A DNA stretch of 64,000 nucleotides from Paramacrobiotus metropolitanus (lineage: Eukaryota > Tardigrada > Eutardigrada > Parachela > Macrobiotidae). Below, piece by piece: positions 1 to 12,830 of this stretch. The notes below the pieces were generated by a model. The model was not told where the DNA came from. It searched no databases and saw only the letters and a list, made by a program, of their open reading frames with translations. Positions within the stretch are counted from its first letter, which is position 1. Each line of letters opens with the position of its first letter. A program made the translations under genes and the position numbers. The stretch is taken from positions 1,524,385 to 1,588,384 of the forward strand of contig NW_026570238.1 in the NCBI RefSeq assembly GCF_019649055.1, in the 5' to 3' direction.

Positions 1-1234
1 ATCCTTGCTGCACTGAGCTAGCGGCAGTGTGTCAAGGCATCCCTAAACAATGACGAACAATCTACAGTTACTGCACGCGCGCTATAATAACGACAATCGA
101 AATTAAAAACTTCAGATCTCCACTTAGATTTTGTTCAATGACGCATCCACTGTCCTCAAGACACGAATGCCACGCCAGAATAAAATACTTGAAATGCTAC
201 TCACCTGACGAGCTAAATTTGTCTGCCAAACCAATGAATACGGCAGTAGGCGAACCATCTGGATGTCACCAGCAGCAAAACGCTCCACAATATCCGGCAT
301 CTTCAACAGGTCAGAAATTCCCATGGGTTGGTCGTACCTGCGCAAACATCAAACAAATCAAATCGATAAACATGTTACCGAAAACTAACATCTGTCTCTG
401 CCATATTTTATTTTGATAACCTCCATATTGCACGGGAACTGTGAAAAGTAGCCTAACTGCACATTCAACAACTGCCTTAAATACTTTTCTTCAAAAAGTC
501 CAATTAGTTCCGCGAGCAACAGGTGGGAGCGCTTCTGCTCCTGAAAAATTCCAATAACCGCGCGCCTGCAAAAATGCTGAATAAGCAGACAAAATGTCAA
601 CTGTACTCGTATACAGATTTAACCTATTGTGATTGTCGTGAAAAGGAGAGAAAAAATCTATCTTAAGTTCAAATGCAATTTACTTATTTTGTCTTTGCAC
701 AAACATAAACGAACTTGCCCATCGGAACAAATTCGCATTCGCAAATCTGCTTACTTGTACGCAAGAGGAACAGGAATTACTGGGCTGACTTCTGAGAATT
801 CGATGCTTTTCCCATAAAACGTTGTCTTGTGGAAACGCTTGACAATGGCCCTCATGTCGGCATGATTCAATAACACAAGATGTCCGTAAATGTTGCCAAA
901 CAGATCAGCATCAACGGATAGGTGCATAATCTACAGTAAAAACAGTGGAGATAACCATCAGTTTCCTGGTGGCTGCATCACAACAACTGAGCCAATGTGA
1001 CCTCACCAAAATATGTTCTTTGAACAAACGGAACAGTCCTCTTTGCAGCACAAACCGATTCACTTCGCGGTTCATCCGCAGAATATACAGATCGACGCCA
1101 CGTTTCTTCTCCCAGGCAGGAGAATAAGGCAGCTGATGAGGCCGCGATGGCGCCTCTGGCTGATCCCATAATCCATCCTCTGCGTCCGCTGCGGGATTTC
1201 CTCGGGGCATAACAGCGCAATATAAACCATCCAT
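1..1234 (-). CDS. MARF1/limkain-b1-like RNA-binding protein, RRM + LOTUS domains (partial)
   Basis: Probable germline/RNA-regulatory protein related to MARF1 (meiosis regulator and mRNA stability factor). Exons that join in phase are 1234-1007, 930-755, 565-458, 337-205 and 42-1, and the gene runs off the left edge. The first two encode an RRM-like fold (from VDLYILRMN through FYGKSIEFSEV). The next two encode an OST-HTH/LOTUS winged helix, with HLLLAELIGLFEEKY followed by GISDLLKMPDIVERF and ending QMVRLLPYS, as in the LOTUS repeats of MARF1. The RRM-then-LOTUS order fits MARF1 better than TDRD5/7. The start is uncertain: an in-frame TAA lies just upstream of the ATG at 1234, which sits in a good context (AAAATGG). 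No NYN nuclease domain is visible, so either 5' exons were missed or this is a shorter paralogue. Family fairly sure, orthology not. Confidence 0.6.
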
Positions 1235-2369
1235 TTTGGTTTTGTGATCAATTTTCCACAAACAGTTAAATTAAACTGGCAAAAATTACGTAAAAAAATT
1301 ATTTTACCCTATAGTGTCACTCGAGTGAGTGGATAAAAGACATGATTTCGGAAAACTTATCGTTCCGCTTCCAGATTTTACATGCACTGACGACCTTGAA
1401 ATTCCTCACCGGTTTTCAAGATCAGCAGGCACGGTGCAGGCAGAATGTAGGTGTGATTACCAGAAGTACTGTACGTCACATTTGCCGTACCTGGATGCAC
1501 AAGCATCCTCTTCATCAAAGGGATGCTTATCTGCAAGCGAAATCTGATGTCGATAAAATTAATTAAGTACTAGTAATGTGCCGTCTACTGCGAATAATGT
1601 TATAGATATACTTACCGTATACGAGTACGAAAAAATTTCCACAACTTCCGCTAATGGCCGAGTGCAGCACTACAATCGTTGCGGCCAATGTCCTCACTGT
1701 TTTGCACACTATAAATACGCACGATGAGTTACATATGCGCAATACTAATGTACTTCAAGAAGTAGAACAGTAAATGAAATCATAAATGCAGATATTGCAC
1801 GCATAATATGCGTGTAAAATTGTGGATATGATTGCTGGTATAAATAGATACTGTACCTGTACATCTACTGCTCTAGATAACGTTAAGCGTTAAGCCCAAC
1901 ACTTTCTCCCCGTACCGGTACTTTGCTTACAATTACGTTTACGAGCTAAGTACTGTACTGTAGCTGTTTTCCTCAAGAAACTTTCGTCGCGCACACGGAA
2001 AGTACAACGTACAACTGTATTACAGTACTTACACAAACTGTAGTCAATACGGCACAAAGTCGTTTTTTTACAATGAAATCACGATAAAAAAACTTCATAC
2101 AACACAGGATAAGGGCAAAATAACAGTAAGTAATCTTCTCTCTTACAACTTTCAGCGTGTAAGCCATCAGGTAAGTCGGTAACCTATCAAATGCAATCTG
2201 CTAACGAGATTCCTTTTTACATCCAAATATTTCTTTCTAAAAAATCGAAGTCAGATGCCATGTAGCCATCACCTCTAATCGATAAATCACGACCAACAGA
2301 ATTCATCAACAACCACCGGTAAAACTTCCCCAACGTCTCACAGAGCATAAAAATATCAACGGAAAACCT
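1235..2369. other. Intergenic, no supported gene
   Basis: AT-rich spacer between the MARF1-like 5' end and the CLEC16A stop codon. Only short ORFs without family resemblance are present. Missed 5' exons of the MARF1-like gene could lie here. Confidence 0.5.
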
Positions 2370-5300
2370 TTACTGAGGTTCCACTCTTTCAATAAAACCA
2401 GACTGAGTTACGGTATCTAAGCGAGTCATGGGAATACTTATTCCCGGAGCCGGTTTCCCTTCTCGACCGGATCTAGGCGCCGTTCGTTCCCGCGAAACCG
2501 ATTTAGAAGATGTCTTCGGCACGGAACTGGTGACTTCTTGGGAATGTGATCTGGACGCTGCACTGGCTGGCGTATTAATCATAATGGGATGTCTCCGTGC
2601 CGTTCCACCGGGTTTCCCGGAATGCCTTACTTGCCCTGCATGAGCCTGGCGATGATGGGACGAAATTACAGTTTTCGGAGGGTCCTGAAATTATATGGAT
2701 CACAAATCATTTCAAATTTTGACGACTTTCGAGTATTACACTTGTATCGTTTTACGTAGTGCGCGTGAACGCAATTACAGTATGTTTTCGTAGTGGCTCC
2801 GGTCAATTAAATGACACATGTACACTATCACAATCAATGAAAATTTGGTCTTTGTCCAATTGCAGTACAGCTCACGAGTCACGACATACCTTTTTTTCAT
2901 CAGAATTATTGCTAGACTGATGCCCAACATCTACAGCCATGTCCAAAAGCGTCGTAATAGCACCGAGCTTCAGCTCACGAATGCGTTCCTGATTCTTTTT
3001 TATTCGCGTGGAGGCCGCCAAAGCCCGAATTGAATCATCAAACATAATCCTGGAGAAATAAATAATTTTAACAACGAAAACATCGAATATGGCGTGTGTT
3101 TAAACCCGTAAAATTAAGTTGCCACTTGCCACCAATGTTATGTTCGCATTCGTATTCCTGCACATTAGGGGCCAAGAATGCAATCTGCTGCACTACTTTA
3201 CCTAACGCAGGCTTCTAAATGCGGCTCCATGTTCCATGGGGCGTCATTAGGAGCCGCTTTGACGAGTTGTGGTATTTGCTGCTGAACTTGCAAAAAGATT
3301 GACTTGACCATGATCTTCGCATCAGTGCCAACAAGTGCGTTCACATCGTGATTCCTGTGATTTGTATTAAGGGCAAGTGCACAGCAGCAAACGATTCTTT
3401 CGCGCTGTTCCTTTTCCGTTAACATTTGTACATTCGGCAGTACAAACGTCTCCTTCACAACCGCAAATCCCACTCTCCGGCTATCGGGTTCCACAAACAG
3501 CATTTGCCATTGGTGAATGATGAGGAATCGCTTCACCCATTTCTCCTCATCCGACGGACATAGCAATTGCTGGGGTGGCCGGTAAGTGGGCGCGGCGGAT
3601 GTAGGCGACCTACTGGTCGGCTTACTGGCCAAGTGGGTGTGAAAGGGAATCATCTGGCATCCGATTATCGTATCACAGCTACTTATATCAACAACATCAC
3701 CAACTTGCAGAGAACCCATAGGAACCGGCATTTCTGAATGAATTCCCAAGGAGCTATTACTAGACGAATTCTTCACATCTGGATCCGATTCCGCATTCGG
3801 CAGGGAAGACTGGGAGAGCGATTTTTGCATTTTACATAGTCGACGCAGGAGGAAGTGCAGTCTTAAATAAAATCGGCCTTCTTCATCAGCATTTAACGGC
3901 CAACGTTTACACAGATCGGGGAAGCCCCTTTCCTCGTTGGAGTTTCTTGGTGTGCCAGTATTTCCAACGACAACTGAGTGCGTCTGTACAGTTGATGGTC
4001 GTGTTGGATTCGGACAAAAGGCAAAAATGGCCACGAATTCTCTCTCGAGGAAGCGATCAACCTGTATCGACTTCTGCTGCTGTTGTGCGTAAAATTCTAA
4101 CTCCACGAGGTGTATGAACTGGTTATCGTTCTAAAATTAGAAAATTCTGATTAATATGTGTTTATACCTATAAGGTTTAATCATAAAAATACTTATGGCA
4201 TACGCTTCGCAAAAGTGCGGCTATGTTAAACAGAAATGCTGCAAAGCGTCAATTAAGGCAATTTAAATAATATATCCGATAGCACAGTAGTTAGATTATC
4301 GCACCTAATGAAAGGCACCGCACACTTCTCTTCGTATTATGTGAAAAACTTCTCTCGTGTTTCGGAAACGGTATCAAAACACATTAAACCATAGACAACC
4401 CGGTCAATTATCTTTGGCTAACTTACTTTACTAAACGGCTGCAAATATAAACATGTCTGTTCTTTGGCGTCCAAGAGAGTTGCCACATAGTGATCGTCCA
4501 AGCTGCCCATCGAATCAGTCTTGATAATGTTGTCCACCAGATTGCATGCCAATCGCATAACAATAGCCCGACACACAACGAATCCTTCCCGAAATCATTA
4601 AAGAAAGTCAACAACACAGTCCAGCCATTCTGGATAATCAATTTTAAATATCGCTCAATAAATACCTGCACGGGGGATGTGGTGAATGAGCTGCATCGCA
4701 GCTTTCAGGAGATGATGTTTTACGAAGTCTTCGACTTTGGCTGGAACAACACGACTTCGTGCTGCGCTCAACTGCTGCTGCAACGTGATGCAGAAAGAAA
4801 GGGCTAACAGCGGGATTCGGTCGTCCTGCGGCAATGCCTCATCGTTATCGAACACTCTCAAGCAACGCAGGAGGGCGAGCAGTAAATCATCCGTCTGCAC
4901 GGCCGGAAATATCAATTCGAAATCCAAAACATTTATAATAGTCACATTGAGCAGCAGCAAGGAAGTCAGAAGGGAGGCACACAGTTCCTTGGAATCCAGT
5001 TCCGGGTCGGAAGCGGCCAGCTGGGCGACATTGTTACAGATTGGATTGACAACATACGGCAGAAGGTATCCTTCTCTGAAAGACTGCGTCAAGCATGACT
5101 TTAGCGGTTCCACATTCAAATCCATAAGATCGTTTATGTACTGCAGGTAGCTTTCATGATCACTATAAATATCCTTATACCGATCCGACCTGAAAATGAG
5201 GAAATGAATGAATACTAAACCGACGCAAAACCTCGTTTTCAATTTAAACGAAATGCATACTCACAGTATTGGATGGTAGAACAAAAAGTTAGCGCCCAAT

Positions 5301-6893
5301 AACAAAAACGTATGTATTAAACCTCTCTAGTCCGCTTAATTACCTTTTCTGGTGGTCCAGCCATGCGCTGATCATCTTTTGTCGAAGCAATGATAAATCG
5401 TCGACGTTTTCGCTGGTTGTATCACGGTGGGGAAGCAAATCTGGAAACCCATCCAAAAGACGCTGCGCTAAACAGGAGTGCATCTGTTCAGCCTGAGACT
5501 TCATAAGGGAACAAAGAAGAGTCATGAGTTTCGCGGGAATCGCCGGGTTTTCAACAAAACTCTTATCAGCTGCCTTTCGACTTTTAACCCTCAGGACGTT
5601 CAGTACTACCGTTCTTGCCGCGATTCGTACCTATTTGCGATTCAGGTAATCAGATTAAATTGAGCTGTTAGAATATTCTTCTATCACCACCAACCATAGA
5701 TTCGGAATGCGTGAACAGCGCCAGGGCTTTATCAAAGAGGGGAAAATCATTCTTGTCCACCGCTGTCAAATCCTCCATGTAGAAAAAATGGATAGTATCC
5801 GCGTTCAACTTGGCCGATAAAATTTTCATAAGAGAAACATAGTGCGCTAGAATCTGCAAATTCACTTGCAGTTAACAACGAATTTTCAAGGCAATTAAGT
5901 TACTTATCACTTGCCTCATCATCAGTGAAATCATAAACACACTCAATAATCTGGTTAATAAAATTGTTGGACAGGAGAAAGTACAGCGACGTATCCTGGG
6001 AGATATTCTCAAACAAAATATGGAGCACTTGCATCACTTGGGTGCAGACGTGGTGAGCGGATTTAACGCTGAGCATGCCCACGCTTCGGCTGTCGTGGTC
6101 GCTGGCAGTATTGCGAGAAGTGAGTATTCCCCGTACTTTACTTGTAGTATTTATGATGGAAGGTGCTGGCGAATTATTGCGACTCCCTAGATCAAAATTA
6201 ATATGATTATTAAAAAATAACGTAATCTCACGAGCCATGTTTCTACATATCTTACCATTTTTACGGTATCATTCATCCACAACCAGACACACGAAAGAGA
6301 ATGAAACTTAACAACAAAAGTTTTATCAAAGTATTATTTTGCTGCAGATACATTTTTGCCTTGTTGTTGCAGCTGCTGCATTAAAACAATTCGCCTCTTC
6401 AAAATTTACATTATCAGCACCCTCCGAGATTCCTTACCTTGTCCGTTCTGGTGGTCGGAAAACACTTCCGCACACTGTTGCAAGATGCAAACGAAGTACG
6501 CCAGCATGCGCTTCTCCAAGAATACTTCGAAAACGGAAGGATCATTTTTATCACCCCAAATGAGAATTTCCGATATACTCCGTAAAGCAGCTACAATCTC
6601 GGCTGAGTTCGTATCCGTTACTGAGGATTCGCCCGCTACTTGATTGTACAGGACCCTAAGCAATAAGGGACAAAAATTAATCAGTTAAATTCATGCCATG
6701 GATGCCTTTCAGCGTACCGCAATCGTTCGGCGGAGAACTGAGAATCTCCCGTTGGTGATTCGCCTTTGCCACTGGGGCTGGATCGGTAAGCACTGATAAT
6801 CTTCTCCGCTCGGCTGAGATCACCAGGGGACGCTCGTCCGGGAGACGAAGGCCTTTTCTCCTTGCTGCCAGACCACCAGCGCGGGTTAAACAT
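2370..6893 (-). CDS. CLEC16A: CLEC16A / Ema / GOP-1 homologue
   Basis: Endosomal/lysosomal membrane-associated protein that in animals controls endosome maturation, autophagy and mitophagy. Ten exons: 6893-6718, 6655-6438, 6186-5915, 5853-5695, 5630-5344, 5189-4666, 4584-4427, 4130-3202, 3049-2890 and 2684-2370. They total 3198 nt with consistent phase, giving 1065 aa; human CLEC16A is 1053. The N-terminal FPL domain is unmistakable: SISEILIWGDKNDPSVF, LHILFENISQDTSLYFLLSN, DTIHFFYMEDL, HSESMVRIAARTVVLNV (the last spans a splice). The C-terminal half keeps the conserved block around MLFVEPDSRRVGFAVVKE. The start at 6893 (MFNPRWWSG) resembles the vertebrate MFGRSRSW start; an in-frame ATG at 6935 is possible. 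Intron 3 has a GC donor (GAG|GCAAGT at 5914). The last ~100 residues are Ser/Arg/Pro-rich and look disordered. Confidence 0.95.
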
Positions 6894-8650
6894 GGCTGCA
6901 GGATACAGTAACCTACTAGCGCCCAATATGGCCACAGACTGAAAGGAACCTAGAGCATCTTATCATCCCAGTGCATCAGAGCCTTCCAAGATGTTCGAAA
7001 CCCATCTCATCCATCCACATTCCATAACCATTCGAGAATTTCGAGCAACAAAACTTCAGGTTACAACAGGCAGTGCCACTTATAACCATATACACATTAC
7101 TGATACTGGAAACATATCATGTATGGCTTCACAGTTAGCAGTCTTTCAGAAAACAGTGATTTCCCACAAACAAATCAAAACAAACTGTGACAACGATCCA
7201 ACAACTCCACCTCGAGATGATAATATTGTAAGCGATCACTTGAAAATATCTTCTACAGATTCTTATTACGTATGCGCGCACCAGTATTGGAACAGAATTT
7301 CACTGCCACACTACGAGCAGAGGCTCCCAGGCTATCCACATAAGATAGCATTTATAGTTTGTACCGTATCAGGCTATCAGCTGTTCTCAGAGGCTCATCC
7401 ATTTTTAATACAAATCTCATTAATTTTTCTGGGCAAAAAAACGAGAATTTGCTACTCAAAAAGAACCAGCAGTTCGTGCGTCGGAAATACTTTCTGTTGT
7501 GACTTATGATGCTGTTGAGTAAACTGACTGAAAAGTGAGAGTGAAATTCGTTAGTTTTTTAATTTTAATGGACTGCTTTAACCACGATTACGAAATGCGG
7601 ATTTCTTAGGCCATGAATTCATGAGCTGTGCTGCCAGCCTGCCGAATCAGTGGCAATCACGTGCCTGCGGTGTCAGTCGTTCTTATTATTAAGTAATCAT
7701 AGCTCGCACTTCGCTTCGCGGTTTACAACGTTAGACTACTCTAGTGGCTATTTCCGCCAACCGGAAATACATGAAGTAGGTCCGTGGGCTCATCCGTCTA
7801 ACCAAGTGTGGGCTCATCCGTCTCTGTTTTGCTCTTTTATAAAAATTAACTTCATTTGGCGATGCTGAATGCTAATTAAAGATGTTTACATAAAATTATA
7901 AGTTAGGTAGAAGTAATGTACGGAATTGCTGCAATTGTACATGCTTTGAGTTTCGTTTTTTTTTATTTTGTTTAGTTTAAGAGTATAATACGGTATCGTT
8001 TCAATACAAAATAAATTATCATCTAAAGGCCAGTAATTAGGTAAATAGCAGCTGCACAGCTGCTACCCCTCTGTTCCATATGAGTATCTACACTACTTCA
8101 TTGACTTTCCGAAAACATACTTATAACTTAACAGCAATGCATATGAAACATCGGTTGGTTATACTCTATCTCAAAAACAAAATTCCCTCACGGGTCAGCT
8201 TATCCGCTCCAAGAATGTACCAAGAATGGATGCCGCATTCGTGATATAGATATGATGCCGGTGTACTTAAGTACTTGCACATGGCTTTTGAATGTCCCGC
8301 AATGCAACCGTATATATGCGTATACGGTATATAGCATATATATGTCTCATAATTAAAGAAGCCGGTGTCCACTGGTTCCGCTGCAATATATCATTAATTT
8401 TTAAACTTCCTGAAAATACCTATTTCCTTCATATGGTTTATACAAATAAGGTCACATTTATAATTTTTATCTTTGCGGGAAAATTTTCCTTGTGGTATCA
8501 ACTATTTATACAAAGGCACTCGTAAAATACGAAACCACAATCAATCATTCCACAGCGAGCAATGTCAGCAGCATGGCATCGTGGTCACACCGATAGAACC
8601 GGGTCACCATGTTTACACACTTCGTTAGACATCCTATTTACAGAAAAAAG
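6894..8650. other. Intergenic, CLEC16A upstream region
   Basis: No supported gene. A 172-codon plus-strand ORF at 6991-7509 has no recognisable domain, repeat or signal sequence and lies where the CLEC16A promoter should be; I read it as chance. The rest is AT-rich with short ORFs. Confidence 0.5.
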
Positions 8651-10196
8651 TCAGTCAAAAAGCAGCTGCGCGGATTTCCCGCAATGACAACACAGCAGCG
8701 CTTTGAACGCTATCTGAAAATCGGGAAGCCGAAAAGAATAAATAATTGGATTCAGAACCGAGTGAAGAAAGAGAAAGAATGTGGCAATGGCTGCAGCGAC
8801 TTCCAGATCATTGTTATCTCCTTGGTAATTGTAATCCTTGTCGTTCCGCTTTTTCCAGTGCTGCAGTTGTAGCAAACTGCACACGGCAAATGGCGCGAAG
8901 CAGACCATCGTGGAAACAGTCACCAGCAAAAATGTAATCACAGGTTTCGCATTTCGCGGTTGGTTGAAGAAGGCCGTTGGCAGGGAATCGCGTCGTGTCT
9001 TCTTCCAGGCCACGCGAAAAATTATAGTATAAGCGGTGCACAACACCAAGACTAACCCAACCATCATCCAGATCATTAATCGTGTATACCAGGGTGTCCA
9101 GACCTACAGTAATTAAAAATGGACGTGAAATATGTGCTTTGAGAGTGTCGCTTCTGTTTATTTTTGCTCGACGTAATTGCTTCATGAATCAAATTCATCT
9201 TTCAGTGCCGTCTTACGCCCAGAAAAAAGAAAAAAAACTTACTAGTAAAAGCCATTAATTTTAACTAGCGGTACGTCAGTTAATGAATCACTCTACCACA
9301 GTAGCGACTGTGCTAACCAAGGTATTACAGTAACTGCATTTTGCTTGACGCCATTGTTTTACATCTTATCGTTATACACCTTCCGAATACGATTAAACTA
9401 AAGGTGGTTAAGGATAAATTAATAAGACAACAATTAATTAATTAATTTCACTACCTAAGACAACACTATTTATTTGTAGTCCAACTTTATCGTACCATAC
9501 CATATCCATACTTTATCGTACCTTGACAAGATCACAATATGCCGATATTTTTCCATCAGTGGTAAGTTCGGGTTGATATTCATGCAGGCCTAAAAATGGT
9601 AGCAAGAAATAGCCAAAATTCGTGATCCAAATAGATATCGCGATGACGTGTATACGAAATGGAGAAATCCATAGGTTATACTTGTACGGGAATTTGACTG
9701 AAAACAGTATGTGTACGGCCAGTCCAACCAGGAAGCACAAAGATGCTCCAATGCATAGTTCCGCCGTCCCGTAACGGCTTAAGCACATGTACGGAATATG
9801 AACATATTTTTTGAAGTCGTACTCGTCCAAGAATGTAAACACATGAAACGGAAGAGATAATCCCAGGAGCAGATCCGCTAACGCCAGATGAAACAGCCAA
9901 TGATGCGGCAGTTTTTTACGAATTGTGCGGAATTTTATGAATGACGCAATAACTAAGAGATTACCAAAAAGAATGAAAAAGAACAGCACTGTAAACATAA
10001 TCCCATAGAATTCCACAACCGGTCTGTACCGCTCGAATTCTTCGGGAATCTTTCCGCGGGGTGATGCATTATACGAGGTATTAAAGCTGTCCGTCAGATT
10101 CCCAGAAGCAATGTTGAGTAGCTCCCATTCTTGGTTTGAATAATCCAAATCAGACGACGTGGTCAGCACGTTGTTATCCGCGTATTTGTATATCAT
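8651..10196 (-). CDS. Rhodopsin-class GPCR with DRY replaced by HIL
   Basis: Seven-helix class A receptor, ligand unknown. Two exons: 10196-9522 and 9103-8651, joined in phase 0 across GTAAG-type donor GTACGA and acceptor TACTGTAG. Landmarks: TM1 with GNLLVIASF, TM2 with HLALADLLLGL, TM4 with a Trp, TM7 with NPIIYSF. N-terminal N-x-S/T sites precede TM1. At the cytoplasmic end of TM3 the expected DRY is replaced: counting from the TM3 Cys and aligning VHILFSVKFPYKYN with a typical V-DRY-xAI-KFPYKYN segment gives H-I-L. TM6 reads VCFAPFAVC, without the usual CWxP. The ORF is open to 10406, so the start could be upstream; 10196 (MIYKYADN) was preferred because it gives a normal-length N-terminus. 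Could be a divergent peptide receptor or a non-G-protein-coupling receptor. Confidence 0.85.
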
Positions 10197-11274
10197 TATG
10201 ACCGCATCACGATTAGGCAGGGAAAAATTAAGTAAATTTGTTTTCGGTAATCGCAGGCCGTTTCGTTTTAACAAATGCTTGTAGTCACGTTCGAAAAATA
10301 AAATAAAATGTAACTTTGCACAGGAAGATAAATTATCACATCTTATCGCTCGATGATAGCCGGTTCTTGCATCGGTTATCAATGCAAACTGGCAGATATC
10401 GTGCATGATAAAATATCAGTCACACGACAAAAACTTGCGTACGATATTTCGCGTTAGATTAGTTATAATCGTTTCCAGCCGGTCGCACGACAGGTTCCAG
10501 ATAAAATAACAAACAAAAGTCTTCGGCAGCACAAGACGGGCAAATAATTGATTATCATAGCGCTAGTCTAATTCAAAATTCGTATACCGTATAAAATACA
10601 TTTAACCATATGCTATTAAATATTAATTATATCAACATCATGAAGTTCGTACAGACGTACACTAACCCGCATCACACCGGCCGATTTACGTATGTCGCGA
10701 TTTCACAACAAATCACGATTCTTACACGTTTTGGAATTTGCACAAGCAATCACCTTGAATCCAACGGAATGATAAGCCATGGACCTGACCATCGGCATCA
10801 GCCCCAACGGAACTGGGACAAAACGATTTCTTCTTGATGCATTAATAATTAATCAAAAGCCGCACATGCAATGTCGTAGTACAATACAGTTATGGCAAGT
10901 ATTGCTGATGAGGTCATCGTTTGCGGCAATATGTAAATGTCACCGCAACCGCAAAACTGGAAAATTGGATTAACCAGTTGTTGAAATCAGTAAGATGTTT
11001 GTAATCAATTAAAATACTGATCCAAATAAATTCAGAATAAAGACCGCACTTAACTTTGACATTTTTCTAATTCAAGTCGCCGTGGCCACGCTGCTGATGC
11101 ACATGGTATCGTGTGCTGCCGTTCATGCGGCGCCAAGAATAACGATCTAATTATAACTACTGTAACAAAACTTAAATACAGCATGAAAGTTAGTTATGGA
11201 AGTAGCCTAACTTGTTTTTGGCAGTGGTTGTGAATCCCGATACCGAACATGTCCACCCAAAATCAGGATCATTA
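10197..11274. other. Intergenic
   Basis: AT-rich stretch upstream of the GPCR. Only short overlapping ORFs; nothing recognisable on either strand. Confidence 0.5.
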
Positions 11275-11892
11275 CTACTGGAGTTTTCCGTTACTCTGGG
11301 CTGGGTTAACGCTAAGTTCACAGTGCGAGATCGATGACAATCGTACACTTGAAAGCGGGAAAAAGATGATTTTCCTCGTCAGTGACTTTTTGACAACCCA
11401 GTAATAAACGTCTTTGACAGCTTTATTAATTGCTCGAAACCTTATCCTACGCTTCGTTAGCGCACACAGCCATGTAACCAAAAATGGTCTGTCGGAAGCG
11501 TCAAAACAATTCATAATTCTGCTTATTATTACGCAGACACAAAAACATATACAATTTAAAATTATAAAATCCGAGTTTTCATGCAAAAGGTCCGCAAGAA
11601 CAACGCCAACACATAAAAACAGATCTATTAACGCCGTAAGAAACAGAAAGCCCAAAACCAAATCCCGAAAGAGAGTGTTGGTCAAGAAACGAGCAAATCG
11701 AGTATTCATATTGATATCACCCTTTCGCATCACGGGGTAACCCTGAGAAGACAGTCCGCTGTTCAGTATCCACAATTCACCGATAAGACCGCTGCAAAAA
11801 GTACGAGTCTGAAGCACAATAATAAATACAAATGTAATAATTACCGATAAACAACATCTCAAGGATGCAGAAAAATATCGCACTAATATCAA
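11275..11892 (-). CDS. Unrecognised multi-pass membrane protein ORF
   Basis: Single 205-codon ORF, family not recognised. Hydrophobic segments are roughly residues 12-30 (ends FVFIIVLQT), 75-98 (LVLGFLFLTALIDLFLCVGVV) and 106-126 (FIILNCICFCVCVII). A basic C-terminal tail follows (KRRIRFRAINKAVK). The first segment could be a signal anchor. No splice donor is needed to keep it open, and it is long for chance in AT-rich DNA, but no conserved motif supports it. It could be one exon of a larger receptor-like gene. Confidence 0.4.
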   Translation of the reverse strand: MILVRYFSASLRCCLSVIITFVFIIVLQTRTFCSGLIGELWILNSGLSSQGYPVMRKGDINMNTRFARFLTNTLFRDLVLGFLFLTALIDLFLCVGVVLADLLHENSDFIILNCICFCVCVIISRIMNCFDASDRPFLVTWLCALTKRRIRFRAINKAVKDVYYWVVKKSLTRKIIFFPLSSVRLSSISHCELSVNPAQSNGKLQ

Positions 11893-12116
11893 AGTAAGTA
11901 TTCTCTACAGCAACATACTGCAACAATGCAGGCTAACAACACACGTAAATAATACATATTTTCTTGTGCCAGATATTATCAGAGGGGGTTTTTCGAGGCT
12001 TGTATTCCAATCTGTTATCAGTGCGTACAATCCAAAATTCTTACTCACATCGTAACTCGCTTCAAAACAAACGTAAATCTGTAAACAAATCAAGAATGGA
12101 AAGCAAACGCATTACC

Positions 12117-12830
12117 TCATCTTCCACTAATCCCATGGGAATTTTGTGGATTCGCCGCGGGTGAACCATTGGAATTCCAGCGATACCGCAGAAATGTGGC
12201 AAAATGTTCGCAGTTGCTGGTAAAGACGGAATAAGCATACGGATTATTGACCAAACTGGAAACCAAATCGAAGATCTCTGGCCAACTGCGCTGCACGAAA
12301 CGAGTCCCGTTGACAAAGTTATTCACCCGAAACTTGTCGCCTTCGGCCACCAGGAGAATATTATCCAACCTGACAAAATAGTGTCCCCGTTGTTCCTGGG
12401 TCGGTGGAGGCGACGGCAGCAGCATACGCTCCCCGAAAGCGACGAACATGGTCGCAGAGGACAGCAACTGACTGGCCGTGGCTGATTCACTGGCCAACAC
12501 GGTGGATGCGGTACGGGATGCGCCCAGAGCGAACATGGAAGCCTGGAGGATATCGTGGCGTGTCACATGGGCCACCAGACCGTTGTCCATATACAGGCCC
12601 CAGTGATTGAACCACTGCCCTTGACGATGGAATTCCACGAGATCACCCTTGCGGAACCAGTGCTGATGTCGTGGCCATGTTGCAGTGGTAATCCAGGGAG
12701 TTCTGTCGGGATCGGGAGGATCGCTTAGAGGTGTTTCGTGGGATGTATCTTGGGTTTCTTCGGTTTCAGGAATGCCAGATGCTGTGGAATTACCGCGTAG
12801 AGGTTCTTCGACCGAACGACTGGCCTGCAT
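12117..12830 (-). CDS. LRAT/HRASLS (PLAAT-type) acyltransferase-like protein
   Basis: Single-exon gene of 237 aa in the LRAT / NlpC-P60-like papain-fold family, whose members transfer acyl chains from phospholipids or act as phospholipases. The catalytic set is visible: His76 in FNHWGLYMD, His88 in LVAHVTRHD, and Cys207 in the NC motif TSNCEHFATFLRY. The 12-residue spacing between the two histidines matches PLAAT proteins. The first ~50 residues are Pro/Ser/Asp/Glu-rich and probably disordered. There is no C-terminal transmembrane helix, unlike vertebrate PLAATs, so a soluble location is more likely. A ~60-residue low-complexity insertion (Ala/Ser rich, then PSPPPTQEQRG) lies between the second His and the Cys block. 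Substrate cannot be inferred. Confidence 0.85.
   Translation of the reverse strand: MQASRSVEEPLRGNSTASGIPETEETQDTSHETPLSDPPDPDRTPWITTATWPRHQHWFRKGDLVEFHRQGQWFNHWGLYMDNGLVAHVTRHDILQASMFALGASRTASTVLASESATASQLLSSATMFVAFGERMLLPSPPPTQEQRGHYFVRLDNILLVAEGDKFRVNNFVNGTRFVQRSWPEIFDLVSSLVNNPYAYSVFTSNCEHFATFLRYRWNSNGSPAANPQNSHGISGR

Noticed and set aside
6991-7509. 172-codon plus-strand ORF upstream of CLEC16A
   Set aside because: No domain, low-complexity bias, signal peptide or splice context; lies in the expected promoter.
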